A stretch of 64,000 nt of DNA from Beroe forskalii (GCA_011033025.1 WFMF01000179.1:248001-312000), one strand, 5' to 3'; numbered from the stretch's first letter, positions 1 to 14,000 are shown. The notes: generated by a model not told the origin, from the letters alone. Translations and numbers: made by a program.

Positions 1-3000
1 GCTGGACAGTACACAACTGCCAATGGCTGTAAGAACTGTTCAATTGGTACATACTCAGACACTGACAGTGCTGTTACATGTTCATTATGCCCTACTGGGT
101 ACACGACCCGTTTTGAAAGCAGCGAGAGTATTTTAGACTGCTACAGTAAGTTTCAAGATATCACAATTCCCAAATCGTTCTTTTTCATTGCTCTTATTAT
201 AATAGTTTAATACCTGCCGTGCGATTATCTTTATTAAGCGGGGTTATGTTCAAGAATATCAATGGAAGAGGAAAATTATAATTTTACCCGATATCAAGCT
301 GCTTCATGCCATAGGAAACTATAGAAAATAGAATACGTTTGGGTCCAAAACACTTTTGCAACCACTCAACCATCTGTTTACTCTAATACTCTCACCAGGT
401 GTTGAACCAGTTACCGGTCCGATGATCGTCCAGGAAGGTTCCACATTGAACATTCCCTGTACTTATGATGGAACCCCTGAAGCTTCATCAATAACTTGGA
501 AAGATGAGTCCTCAACGGTTCTCGTATCTTCTACCTCCTCCCAGCAGCTGAACTTAACCCTGACCAATGTTGACCCGACACAGGCTGGCGATTATACCTG
601 TTTGGTCGTGACTAGCCTGGAGACATTTGAACGAGTTGTAACTGTTAATGTGCTAGGTATGTTTATTGGATGAATATTGCATATAAGAATTGTTATCATT
701 ATAATTTCATAATGATGGACTTATCATTGATGGCATCACAATTTTTAGGGCATTTCTGAAAAATTTTCCCTGTTTGCCTCTTCACCTCCACTAATCCTCC
801 CTTCCCAGGTATTGCTGCAGATCCCGTGGGTACTGCCGCTGAGATCGGAGACCAGCTCGTCCTGTCCTGCACCACGACCACTGCCACCTCCGGTGTCACG
901 CCCACCACTTACTGGCAAGCTGACGGGGGTGCTGTGGAGAGCGGCAGCTACTCTTATGTCGAGGACAACAGTGACGGCTCCTACACGAGTTACTTGGTCT
1001 TGTTCAGGGTCACGGGAACCATGGATGGGGCATATGTGTGCTTCATCGCATTTGACAGCCAAGTTCTGCAGTCAGAACCGGCCACCATATCTGTTGTGGG
1101 AATCAAATCGTTCCCGACTTCTGCTAGAGGTGTCAATGGGAATGGTGTTTTGGTTACGTGTGTGTCGAGTGGAGATGCTTATGCCACTGATATTGTCTGG
1201 TACAAGGATGGAGAGAATACCACAAGTTCGGGACTTGGAACCCTCTCTAACTCCTGGTAAGAGGAAATATGTAGACTAGAGAGAGAGGTTGCTCAATAAA
1301 ATGAAAAATCGTTGTTTCTTATTGACATTTCTTCATTGTGGTTCACAAATCAGCCCAAGAATCGATCTTGTTTACAAAGAGCTGCTGTTCTCAGGTCAAT
1401 ATTGTGTGATTTTCCTGTTTTGTGTGTACATAAGAATTTCATCATTTGAATCTTTCAGTGAACTCTCAGTCAGATGGTAAGTTCCTGACCACATCTGTGC
1501 TGACAATAACCTCTCTGACGCCTGAGGACGAGGGTCAGCTGGAGTGCTCCATGCTCATAGGAAACAAGAGGGTGACCTCTAGCTCCTGTAATCTGGTAGT
1601 GGTGGGCATTGAGCAACCCCCTGTAGCTGCTGTCGCTATGATGGGAGGAACTGCTAAGCTCTACTGCATAGCCACAGGACCTCCCCAGCCCAGCATGATC
1701 TGGATGAAGGACAATGTCGTGATGGAAGACCCTGAAGACTACATCACAGTCAGCAGTAACCGGTACACAAGTCTGCTCATGGTCAGAAACTCTGATAGGG
1801 TAAGCTCCAGTCAATGATAAACATCAAGCACTATAATTGGCAACTTTGCCCTTTGCCGACATTTACCAAAAGTTAACTACCAGTTTACCATGCGTTTACC
1901 ATCAGTTTACCATTAAATTTTCTATAGTACACTGTTACAGTGTCTACTGCTTGAAATAACCCTCATGCCCTCACTCACCTGAATCCCTTGTTACAGAACG
2001 ACGCTGCAAGTTACTCCTGCAAAGCCTCATACAGCTCCCTGGGATCTGTCTTCCTGGGTGGGGATGATGTGTCAGCCTCAGTATCTCTGACAGTGTACGG
2101 TATCATCTCCCTGCAAGCCTCCGCTAGCAGTGTCAACAGAGGACAGAGTGTCACTATCACCTGTACTGCTGACTTCCTGCCCTCCGCTCAGTTTGTGTGG
2201 TATAAGAACGGCTTTGAGATCGGGTCTGGAGATGCAGAACAGATATCTCTAACAACGGTAAGCATCTGTTATGATAATTGATAGTGCGAACATTAAATAA
2301 TTTCAGCTGAAGTAATTTTATCCCATGAAGCAATTTTATCCCATGCCTTTGTAGTTTGTAGTTCAGCCAAAAGTTTGAATAACCATTTCCACTCCAACAC
2401 TTTATTCTGGATAACGCCAACCCTTCCTAGATTCGAGGCGAGTACAACCTCACCAACGTGGATGTCTCTGATTCGGGTAACTACGGGTGTGCAGTGGATT
2501 ACCCCACCCTCTCGAAAGAGTCTGCCATCCAGACATCTTACATCACTGTGCTGGCTTCTTGTGGCGACCTCCCTACCCCCAACAATGGAGCCCTCAACTG
2601 CACAGGATCTTCAACTGATTCTGATAGGACTTGCGAGGTAAAGCAAACCCATAAATTTGTTTGAAATATTTACTCTATTTCAATAGCTGTACACTGTACA
2701 GTGCACAGCCAATAACCGAAAAAAGGAGTCAGTTAATCAAGCCAGTGATGGTTAATGAAGTTAAACCCATACTTCATCCATTCGCCTGATACTTCAGCCC
2801 TTCGCTTAACCCATGTCCTGCACAATTGAACAATTTCTGACTCATTTCTTGCAGGTTGTTTGTAATGATGGATACGTGGGACCTGACGATGTTTATACAT
2901 GTACTGATGGAACCTGGGCCCATATCACTTCTCAAAACCCAACTGGAATAGTTGGGTCTTGCAACCGTGAGTTTGTTTGCAGTGATATGCTATTTAACCA

Positions 3001-3966
3001 CAGGCACTTCGATGTTTATTAGCTGAAATATTTGTCAGGAATTGGAGCCTCGAACTTACTGAATACAGCTGGCGCCAATGAAATACGGACAATATAATAT
3101 GGACCTTATCTTCAGTGAAAGTGCTGCCCACCAAGAGGCTCGGAAGAGTGGTGGTAACATACTCCGGAGTCAGCGGCAAGGATCTCTGTCTCATTGGACT
3201 TGGTCCTAAGCTCATTGCTGCATTCCCCATCTTCCTTGGAAATGGAAACTTCACGTGTGATGAGGTAATGATTCACCAAAATTTGAAGGCATCAATCTAA
3301 AATTACTACATGTGGTATGAATCCAATCACAGATTGATATATTATCATTATTACCACCCACTTTCCACCAGGCTGGGACATGCTACTTGGATGACGAAAT
3401 CATTTGTTCGGGAACTACAACCGAAATGAAGATCACTTTCGTTTACATACAGGTTGGTACTGCAGCAGTTGAATTTACCTTATATCTCTCAATCTCAGAT
3501 TTTTTTGGATCTTGGTGGAAATGTGCTTAAAATGCGGATTTTGGATCGATTGATCTACGATAGACAGAAAAATAACCATACCTCCATTTGATGCAAGTCA
3601 GTACTTTTTATTTCTCCTACCAGGATCAACAAATGGAAGATGAGACTGTGTTGCCTATCCTGTTTGGTGAAGTGGAGACCTACCTCAATACTAATGAGTT
3701 AGATCCCGATGCCATTGTAAGTTCTTAACCACTGTCTTTGCAATATTTTTTATCTAATCGATTATTGATAGATATAGCTGTACTTTACTCGGATTTTCAA
3801 CTTTTCATTCTGTTAATATAATTATTTTCTTAATATTTTGCTGTCATCGATTGCCGCAGCCAAGTCTGGAGCATCGCTTGTGAAATTTCCCACGTTTCTC
3901 ACAAACATAGCCCTAGCCAATGGCTGTTATTTCCTTCTGCTATTGTCATGTTCTACGTCAAGCTGA
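1..3966 (+). CDS. Ig/sushi receptor-family protein, 3' part (secreted or GPI-like tail)
   Basis: The 5' end lies outside the window. Exons I can phase: 1-145, 399-656, 809-about 1256, about 1459-1799, 1997-2257, 2431-2637, 2855-2966, 3116-3264, 3372-3452, 3624-3716 and 3860 or 3865 onward. In order they encode a Cys-rich GCC2/GCC3 (ephrin-receptor-like) repeat, five Ig domains (Cys, Trp and D-x-G-x-Y-x-C visible), a sushi/CCP domain over exons 2431-2966, and module M (3116-3716), which is shared with the next gene. Domains are separated by phase-1 introns, usual for shuffled extracellular modules. The last exon gives a short soluble end or a hydrophobic tail (residues ANGCYFLLLLS) resembling a GPI-attachment signal. 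There is no kinase or phosphatase. The junction near 1256/1459 does not keep frame with canonical sites. It is probably a paralogue of the neighbouring giant gene. The extracellular role is inferred; the ligand is unknown. Confidence 0.8.
3856..3966 (+). promoter_or_regulatory. Competing 3' splice acceptors, 5 nt apart, at the last exon
   Basis: The preceding exon (3624-3716) ends in phase 0. An AG at 3858-3859 would start the exon at 3860 and reach TGA at 3881-3883 after seven residues, giving a soluble end. A second AG at 3863-3864 would start it at 3865 and stay open for 33 residues to TGA 3964-3966, encoding small residues SGAS followed later by a hydrophobic stretch. Both sites share the same upstream pyrimidine tract. 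Which one is used cannot be read from DNA. Confidence 0.5.
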
Positions 3967-4432
3967 CTCAGTTACTGCAGAGGATGTACATGTATAATTA
4001 TGACGTGCAATAATAAAACACACTTTTTATTTTAAAAACCTTCTTGAATGAAAAGAAATATTTCACTCATCACTGAGATGCCTGAGAATAGGACACATTG
4101 CATGGAATCTTAATACACCGCTAAAAACCAGCGTCCCTCCTCTCATTCATTGTATTTCTGTGTGACTTGTTCCTCGATGTAACAAGAGTTTTTAGTTTTA
4201 TTCGAATCAGATGCACGTCAAACGAGTAGCATCTGTGCTGAGTCTCCACATTTAAAAATATTTAAGAATTCTCGTACATAGCGCTTCTCACATATTGCCA
4301 CCATTATACTGGAATCTCATTGGCATGCATCTCTTCAATAAGCATTTTATCATCACAAATTTTGACAAGATCATTGATTTTTAAGTGTAATAAGTTTGAT
4401 TTTCTTATTTCTTGTACTTTTACGTGATTTTC
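3967..4432. other. Intergenic spacer between the two receptor genes
   Basis: Apart from the poly(A) signal this 0.47-kb AT-rich stretch has no coding sign. It must hold the 5' untranslated region and probably the promoter of the giant gene, but I see no clear core promoter element. Confidence 0.5.
4012..4017 (+). terminator. Polyadenylation signal AATAAA of the first gene
   Basis: AATAAA lies 46 bases after the longer of the two possible stop codons, and before the next gene's signal-peptide exon. It supports the first gene ending here rather than reading into the second. Confidence 0.65.
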
Positions 4433-5065
4433 ATGTCCCTAAAAGTGATAGTATTTCTTGGTATTCTATTTGTTGGCATCTGTGAGGTAAGCTGGACAAC
4501 CATTTATTGAATTTTTAATTCGATGGTATGAATTGTTTGAGTTTTCGAACTTTTGGCGTCAACATATAACTTCGTCATTATCAATTTAGTGACACACTTT
4601 GTCCTTCATACTAATATTCAGCATAACCGATAACCGTATCGGTGACAGTTCGAACTGCAGTTTGCGAAGCTTTTGTGTGAACAGCTGAAGTTTGCACAGC
4701 GTACAGACATTTATATAATAGTATAATGTCTATACGCCGCGCGAACTTAAGCCGCGCACACGAAAGAAGCGCAGTGTACTTCGGACTGCCCCTGTACATA
4801 ACTTCCTCCTCTCAGCTCGCGGAGAACACCAGTAACCGTAAGAAGCGTGCTGCACCCAGTTTCTCCTCCCGGCGACTCCTCTCCGTGGAGACAGTAGAGG
4901 AGGATAGTCTCCTCAGCAGTAGATGGAAGAGAAGGGCTGAAGTATTAGAGGACAGCCTGCACAGAGGGAAGAGGAGAGCTGTGGGAAGGAGGGTTGCACC
5001 TAAGAATGCCAACACCATCGAGACGGAGTGCACTGCTGGCTCAGTAGCAGTCGGTGGACAATGCA
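4433..5065 (+). CDS. Signal peptide exon and polybasic pro-region exon
   Basis: Exon 4433-4486 encodes 18 residues, Met-Ser-Leu-Lys followed by a hydrophobic core (VIVFLGILFVGIC), a typical signal peptide, and donates in phase 0. Exon 4816-5065 follows an acceptor in a pyrimidine tract and encodes about 83 residues rich in basic clusters: NRKKR, SSRR, WKRR, GKRR and VGRR, all within about 55 residues. It ends with the first cysteines of the GCC2/GCC3 unit. Furin or prohormone-convertase cutting is inferred from these motifs. The start at 4433 was chosen because it gives a signal peptide and joins the next exon in frame. Confidence 0.75.
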
Positions 5066-8000
5066 GTGAGTTTTGTGCATCCTGTTCAGTCAGAGAAGTG
5101 CTCGATTTGCCTTGCTAATGGGATGACAGCACAATGCTGCGCTGGATCAAAAAATCTTCTAATTTTGTGAAGTGCAATGTATCAGGTCTATAAATTGCTA
5201 ATTGCTATGCACGTTGGCACAAACTCTTATTTATCTCAAATTCAAAGTCACTATATCGGATAGTGATGAGATCACAATTTGCAAGTAAACTAATCAATTC
5301 TCTGCTAGCTTTTCAAGGATTCTTTGAAATGACGTATTCTTATTTAAATCACCTTTTATACAAAATATGCTTATCTGGGTATTTTGATCAGTTGACCGAT
5401 ATGGTCAACAGTCGAGTATTTCCTAACTCTGTTCTTGTAACTTTTCTTCCCATCCTAACATGATTTGTCTGTGCTTCAGCCCAGTGCTCGGAAGGGTCCT
5501 ACGCCTCGGGTGGAGTTTGTGTGTTGTGTCCGAGAGGCACCTACCAGGACGCCCCTGGCAAGACTTCCTGCACCTCCTGTCCTATCGGGGAATCCACCCT
5601 CTCAGAGGGAGCTGAAGATGCTGCCAGCTGCAAGGGTGAGTGGAGCAGCAGCCCTTTTATCTTTAAACAGAGGTACTGCCGATCCAGTGGATGGACCCTG
5701 ATCCATCCAGCAATAAAGACTTCCTATGTATCCCTCCTGTGTAACCATTCTGTGTATCCCTTATATAGACATGAAGTATCTCTCTGTCATTAGAGAGGCT
5801 GTGTTCCTGCCACTAGCGATGGGCAGGATGTCCTGTGTCACTAGAAAGTCTACCTGACCAGCTAGTATCTTAGTATTTACCATCTCTCTAGCTGAGGTCC
5901 TGTATACTTGCCTATCCCTCTCTGTCATAAGAAAGTCTGTCTGACGAGCTAGTATCCACCAGTTGTGTGCGTTGTTCCGGAGATATCCTACGGTTCCGTG
6001 TTTCCGCTTCCTGACTACGCGCTGGACGCCGGGACCCCGGTCACCATTACATGTGATGATGGGTACAAGGTGAACGACCAGAACATCTACCAGACCACGT
6101 GTGCTGCCCAACTGCCCTCCTGTAATGGTGAGTACTGGCAGCGAGCCAAGGAACGGTTATAGTAGAACGATATGTCTTCCATGTAAACGGCTTAGAGCGA
6201 CAGATCAAAACCTGGATCTTTTTTACCCTAACCCTAGCGGCTAATCCTTACCCAAAAAGGCGCTCAATGCGCTTGTTTCGGAGTTACATCATTATCATAG
6301 ATAATTATGAAGGCTCTCGTTTATATGGGAGACTGAACAAAACATTGCAACACTCATTGTATTAGATTGATTGGGATAATTTTTAAGTAGTTTTAATTGT
6401 TAAATGTTGCTTGATGAAAACCTGTAAATTGGTAAGATATTTGATAACATGCGTATTGTAAGTTTGCCATCCCAATCAGCTGCCGAGATGGAGACCTCAA
6501 GCTTGCTTTACCTGGATGGAGACGTGGCAAACATTGACTGTTTCGTAACCTCGGCTGATAAACCTGACGATTGTACCTGGTTCAAAGATAACGTACAGGT
6601 GTGTGTCATCTTGAGATCTGTTTAAACATATGAGTTGACATATGATTATATTTGCTGAAATAATCACAGCTAACGCAGTTACGCGCCTTCGCACTATTCA
6701 CGGATCAGGTGATTGAATAAGAGTCGCATGATTGCAATTAATAAGTACTTTATTGATAAGTACCCATTGATTTCAAATGAACTATTTCCATTCTTAATCA
6801 TAAATGTCCGTCTCTCTAACAAATCACCATTTCAGCTGAGTTCCCCCTCCTACTCAGCTCTTTTAACCGCCTCACCATTTCAGCTGAGTTCCCCCTCCTA
6901 CACAGGTCTTTTAACAACTCACCATTTCAGCTGAGTTCCCCCTCCTACACAGGTCTTTTAACAACTCACCATTTCAGCTGAGTTGCCCCTCCTACACAGC
7001 TTTTTTAACCAACTCACCATTTCAGCTGAGTTCCCCTCCTACACAGCTCTTTTAACCAACTCACCATTTCAGCTGAGTTCCCCCTCCTACACAGCTCTTT
7101 TAACCAACTCACCATTTCAGCTGAGTTCCCCCTCCTACACAGCTCTTTTAACCAACTCACCATTTCAGCTGAGTTCCCCCTCCTACACAGCACCCGCCCC
7201 AAGAGACGCTGGGTACTACTGCACCCTCACTATAGCCGCCTTCAGTGCTAGTGATGAGGGGCAGTATCACTGTGTGGCATCAACCAGTGGACTCACTTCC
7301 ACTGCTAGTCCAATCACCCTGGAAATGCTAGGTGAGGCGATATGTGGGCGGAATAGGTCGTTCTTTTTGATCCAAGAGATGGAATACCTATGTATGATCG
7401 TATGTTTTTACGAACGCTTTCTGATAAAAATGTTTACGAAGAATTGATAAGTTACTTCTCATTTTGTCGCAAATTTGAGGAAACTTAGAATTTATCAAAA
7501 ATTATCCAGTAGATGCCAAAGTTTCTTACCCCGAAATTTAAGTATTTATGATCCATGCCACTTACCTGATTCCGCAATAGTCGATTCACTATATAATCTC
7601 AACATGCCCTCAGTGATGACATTCAACACGGATGACTTGGTCATGAGAGAGGGAACCTCTGACACTATCACTTGCCAAGTGAGCAACCCAGACGAGCTGT
7701 CCTCCCTCCCTGATGTCCAGTGGATCAAGGTATGCAAACTAAACACTTTCACTTTCTCACTTCATTTCCGTTACATTTTCCCGCACCTCACTCCACTAAA
7801 GAACTGCATCACGCAATTGTTGCGCACTTGAAAATATGCGCACTTACTTTGTGTGAGTCTATCCAAATCGCACTGATAAAGTGTCGCAGTACTAAACTAC
7901 CCTAACACGATACCCCGCAGGACAATGAAGCGTACGGTGAGCCGGTGGCTGTTATTGACTCGGCAGGGTACGCCACCTTGGAGCTGACAGCAGTGACGGC

Positions 8001-11000
8001 GGACTCCGCAGGGGACTACGCCTGCCAAGTGACTTACCACTCCATCGGCTCCCTGACATCGGCCCCCAAGACCCTACACGTGAGAGGTACGTGGAGTGTT
8101 TTACCACTGAGTTAGACAATCGCCAAAACACTTTACCACATATTTAGTCATTAAAACTTTCATACTTGAATTATAGTTTTATGCCGATCATGTGCATATT
8201 AGTATATTATGCATGGGCTTGTGGTCCTTAGTATATAGATTTCAGAGTAGTATGACGTGTTAATGGGACGGATTTGCGATGGTTCTAATATCAGAGGCTA
8301 TTACTCACTTTGCATGTGTGAGATGAATCGTGCAGTCACTGGTTTAGGGCCTGATGCCAGCAGACGCCTTTCATCATGCTTAGCTATTCTTAGTCTCTGG
8401 ACTCTTTGTCCCTGACCTCATCCTTTTAACTCCTCTCAATTGTTGTGTTTTAAGCTTGTAGCTTAGTAGCACGGAGTCAATGTCTGACTTTGACGATTAA
8501 ATTTGAAGAATAATGACGCTATGGCATTGTCTGAGGATTAAACTGCGCCTTTAAAAGACTTCTTAGATGTGCGTATCATCGTGAACTCTGACGAGTATCG
8601 TTTTAACTCTTTAACTAATTTTCTCAACGTGATCGATTGGAAAAGAAAGTAGTAGTGTCTTTTAAAAGTGCAACAGTACTAGAACTTCGCATCTTCTGAT
8701 AGTTGTAAGAAATATAAAGCACATGACTTGGTGGATGAGTCTAGAACTTCAGTTGAAACCGTCCATCGTGGTTATCCTGCATCGCACCGATTTAAACGGA
8801 GATTGTAGCTGAACTGCTTGCTGATAAGCTGATACAGATTATAAACTTCAAAGAAGTTCATCCATAAAGAATTCATCAATCCTCACGACGCCACTTTAAT
8901 AGACTATCTGGTTTCGCCGCACCTTTCATAAATAACAGGTCCCAAATGAACATCAGCTCATCATTCACCATCGTTGAAGATGTAGATCTAAGCAAGAACC
9001 TTAATTTACTCCATCATAATACTGATAGGTGCACTGTAATTGGATGCTCTACAATAGTGCATGACTATATAGTTCATTTTCATCACCCTTTCTAGTATCT
9101 ATGCTATTGATGAGTCAAGTTCCACATTATCAGTTTCACACAACATGCTGCCATCTTTAATCAATAAAGTAATAAGTACTCAATACTGAACTACCCTTTT
9201 AAACCCCTTCCTCTCCCCTCAGCGATTAAGACGGGTCTGTATGACAAGTACCTGAAGAGTCCTACAACTTCCACCATCTTGACTTGTGTGTGTGTGGGAG
9301 AGAAGCAAGCAACCATAACCTGGACTAGAAACAGTGCTGGCATCTCAAGTAAGTAGCCCCAGGGGCGTAGCCAGGGGGAAGGCGACACAGGCAATCACCT
9401 CCCCTTTTGTACAGAGATTGTGAAACTTTTGTAATGATATCTCAAGTTAGTAGCGGTTAAATGAGCGAACTTTCCGTGTGGTAAGTTCGAAAACCAGTTC
9501 AATGCTTCATTGTTTCAACTCCATGCGTTCTCAACACTGCTGTTTGATGACTTTAAGAGGATAACTTTCACTTTTATCTCAATTTTAGAGACGATCATGA
9601 TTTATATCCCTGGTAACTGTGGTTTCTCGACCTTTTCAGATGCGGCGTTTAGCGCCGCGTTACAACGTACAAATTAACTTTCTAAGCAAACCGCGGTAAA
9701 GCACATTTGGGCACTATCACACGTACCCAAGCGCCGCGTAATACGCAACTCCTCAAAAGTTCAAGACACCAAAGTTACACCATGAGGTTAAAACAACCAC
9801 TGATCTCCCACTTCTTTCAGGCAACATCGTGACAACCTATGATGCTGCCACCCTGGAAACCACGTCAGTGTTGACTGTGACGGGTCTGAGCGCTGCTAAC
9901 AACCAAGATAGGTACAGGTGCACCATGGAGTTCGATGCGTCGGACAGCTACACGCTCCTTAGCGAGGCCCTCATCTACTACTACGACCGTGAGTAGGGAG
10001 ATGGGGTCAAGTGTTATTAGATGCAAACGGCAAACATATGATACGTATTTTTGGAAGAAAATGCCGTTCTTCGTCGTCAATTTTGAAATCTTATGAAAAA
10101 GAAACTTTTTTGATTTTAAATCAGCCGTATTTTCACGTATTTTTACCTATCTTTAATTTTTTTTTCGCGTATCTTATTAAGAGAAGGCTTGTGTAGAAGC
10201 TGAAACTGAGGAGATGAGAATTTGGTGTGTGGCTTCCGGTGGGGTGTGTTTGCCAGGAAATGCTGATGAGGTTTAAATAAAGTAGGTTTAATGCACTCAG
10301 ATGGAATAATTGTTTGATTCGTTGTAAGTTGGATATTATTGCAGAATTTATATTAATTGATGATTACAGTATTGGTGATTATAACGTATTGTGAGATTTT
10401 TATCACCAGGATTTAAAAATGTTACCTCCCAAACAATTTAAAACCGTAAGGTTGATAGATTGTCCTAAATCATCTCCTACAGAATTACAAGCTGCACAGT
10501 GCACATCTTACATATTAACAACTTGATGATAACGTTAATAGCAAGCAATGACGACGTTTAATCAATAATTATAGTCAGTCGATAATCGTCGTTTTAACTG
10601 ATATGTTGGGTGCAGGGTGTGTGGGATTGACTTGCATAGTTAATATACTAACAAATATAATCGTGTAACTTAGATAAAGTAGTCGTGTCATCATCATATG
10701 ACCGAATAGTATGATTATTATAGGTTTTCTTTCTTTCCATAAAGAGAATTTAAACTTTGAACCATTGATTAAAATGATGTGGCAATGATTAAAAAGCTGA
10801 AAATACTCCGTGCACCACTTGTAATTACGTTCTGCTGACGTAGTGTTTGCAATTTTAATATAATATTATTACATTTCACCGAATAATGCTCCATCATTTT
10901 TTGTATCTGCACGAAAAAATAATATATATTTCTCCGCATCTTGGACTCAGTTCACATTGAACACTGTTTTACTATAAGTAACAAGCACGTTGATTCTTCG

Positions 11001-14000
11001 TCACACATTTGACGAGCAACGCAAGGAAATCTTTTTATGAAAAAAGTTAAAAATACTGCAAAATTTAAAATAAGAATTCTTAGCTTTTTCAAATTTCAAA
11101 TCGTATAATGATTTTTCCTTCATTGTTTTAGTACATCCAGCGGGTCTGGAAATTGATAATTTGTTTTCATTTTGCTACTTATATTATGTATTTTGTTATT
11201 TTATTTTGCTACCTGAGCCCTGCTCTGGTATTTTCTTTCTTCTTGAAGCCAGATAACATTGACTTCACTATTTGTACTGGGGTTTGCGTCGGTAGGTTAA
11301 TCATTCTTTTAAACTTGCATTGAATTTTAAATTTGCTTTAATAAATTAGTCGCAATCATGAAATCTTGCTTGATGTCCTGCCTATTTACATTTACATGTA
11401 GAATTTGTAATCAATTTACAATTCGATGTTGGGCATTGAGTACTCTTCATTTAAAAACGCCATAATATACTCAAATTTGACCGCATGAAGTAGTTTAGTA
11501 AGGTTTTAAACTCACCCGTAACAGTGACGGGTATACTGGTTTGTTTTCTCATTGCACCTAGCAACAATGCACTGGGAATAGAAACGATTACCGACAGAAT
11601 GTTAGCTTGTCCACATGGCATGTTGCAGTTGCCGGTCTGCCCAATCAGAATCATACGATACTGCGTGCTGATTGGTTGAGCATGAAATGCTGTGGTTCAA
11701 CTAAAACGCAGTCTGGCCAGAAGGAACAAGTTGTAGTTTCTTTTCAAAAAGCATCTAATTTCCCACTCTATTTCAGAAGAAGGAATCGACATCCCTCCGG
11801 TAGATCGGTCCTTCTTGGAGGGTGCGACCGCCATGTTCACTTGCGTGGCTGGAACTCCCGACACTAACCCCATAGGATCTTATCACTGGTACGTTCTTTG
11901 ACACCTTATGACAGCTCATGCTAATTTTCTCGTTCTGTCAATGCAAGATTCATTCGTCCCAAGAGTCATGACTGGCTAATTGCCTATAAACTACTTTTAC
12001 ACGCGCCTTTCGGGTCCAAGGAATGTATTCGATTTAGACTCGCAGTCCGAAAGGCGAGAGTCTAAACCAAGATGGACTCGATCAAGCAAGTGTCTATGAA
12101 TTATAGACAGCGATGAAAACGTCAGTGGGTCCTATAATTGTCTGCATTCCATTGACTGCCTATGATTTGTCACTAACCAGTACGCACTAACCATCCCTCC
12201 TCTTCCTGCAGGTACAAGGTGGGAGGGGGAGCATTTGGGGGTGATCTGGAGCAGACGGGAGTGGTGCCCAAGGTGCTGTCTGCCTCACAGTTCCAGACGA
12301 CCCTGATCCTTCCCACGGTGAATGTGGATGAGCGGGGAGAGTACTACTGCAAGTTCGTGTACTCTGACAACGTGGAGGCACAGAGCGACCATGTCACCCT
12401 CTACGTTAGAGGTAATTCAGAGCTTGAAAACCTATTTCACTGACAAGGGATTTGAGACTTATTGAAAAGATAAAATGGGCTTCGAAAAGTTATTGCAGGG
12501 CTTACAAAAAGTGCAGGAACTCAGGAAGTTTACAATTTAGCTTACCAGGAAGCATCATGGCAATATGGCATCATCATGGTTAATAAATAGGGTCTAATCT
12601 TTCCTCGACCGCCGTTGCCCTAAATTAATCGATGAAAATTATCACATGATTTTCTAATAAAGTGCAGGTATCTATCACTATATTTTGATGTGTAATCGCC
12701 CTGAACCTCCAGGTTTTGAGACAAGTCCGGCGAGTGCCAAGCCGAGTGCCGGGGGGTCAGCCACCTTCACCTGCGTAGTGAGTGGAGACGAGCCTTCCAG
12801 CATAACATGGACCAAGGACGGACAAGCACTCTCAGGAGAGGGAATAACTGGAAACAAATCTTAATAAAGCAATGATAGTCATGCAGACCAGTGGCTGTGA
12901 TTTATCAGATTAATGACATTATAATTCAATTAGAATCAATTAGTGGCCAATCAATGAACGCGTTCCCCAATTCAAGGACTCCCTGATAACGGACAAGCAC
13001 TGTCAGGCGAAGTCAACTCAGCGTATGAGTTGGAGAGTCAGACCCAGCAGTCTACCTACACTGTCTCTAACGCTGCCTCCTCCGATGAGGGTGTCTACAT
13101 GTGTACTGCTACCTGGTCTGATGGGGAAACCACCCAGGCAATGAACACCCTCTCTCTATACGGTACGTAGGGGAAAATAGCTGGATAAGAATAATAAAGG
13201 GTTTGATTATATGGAAAACCTTTTATTTGCGACATCTGTGTCTGTAACTGGAATTTGGGCTGATTATTTGATGAATAGCCCCATGATCTCAAGAATCTCC
13301 CTGACTTTTTTGTTAGACGTTAGTATGAGTAACCGAAAGTGATTTGATTTTTTGATAACCCCATAATCTCAGGAATCTCGCTAACTTCTGGGTACGCTAT
13401 CTTGGGAGGTGATGAAGTGATCACCTGTACTGTCAACTCCGAGCAAGAACCCCAGAGAATCGACTGGACCAAGGACAAGAATGTGTTGACGAGCCCTGAT
13501 ACTACCTACAACCACGAGTATGTGAATTTAACAGATAACGAACATTTCTGTTATTCACAAATGCCCTGACCCCAATACTCCCCTCCTAGTCCCCTCGTTT
13601 TGTGTTTACACCATAATTCTAGATTTAGAAAGTTCAAACCAATGCTGAATGTTGGAACCAGTGGTGCAGTTCAGTGTTTTATCTTGGCCCTCTGTTTTCA
13701 GCGGTGTTCAAAGGACGACTACCAGCGAACTTCAGATAACCAACGCCACTTCTGCTGACTTTGGGGAGTATGCCTGTATCGCTTACTTCGACTCCTTTGA
13801 GAACTATATCGAGGCTCAGCCTGCCTATGTCATTGAACTAGGTGCGTATTTTCATTCCAGCAAATTAGATCATTTATATTATTTGACATTTGTATTTTCT
13901 TAGTTTCCCCAACAGATCAAGAATATAAATCTAAGTTTTGTAAAGCTGTAAAATCAAGGTGAATCTATACTATTGCTTTCGCTATTTTGAATGCCCCTGT

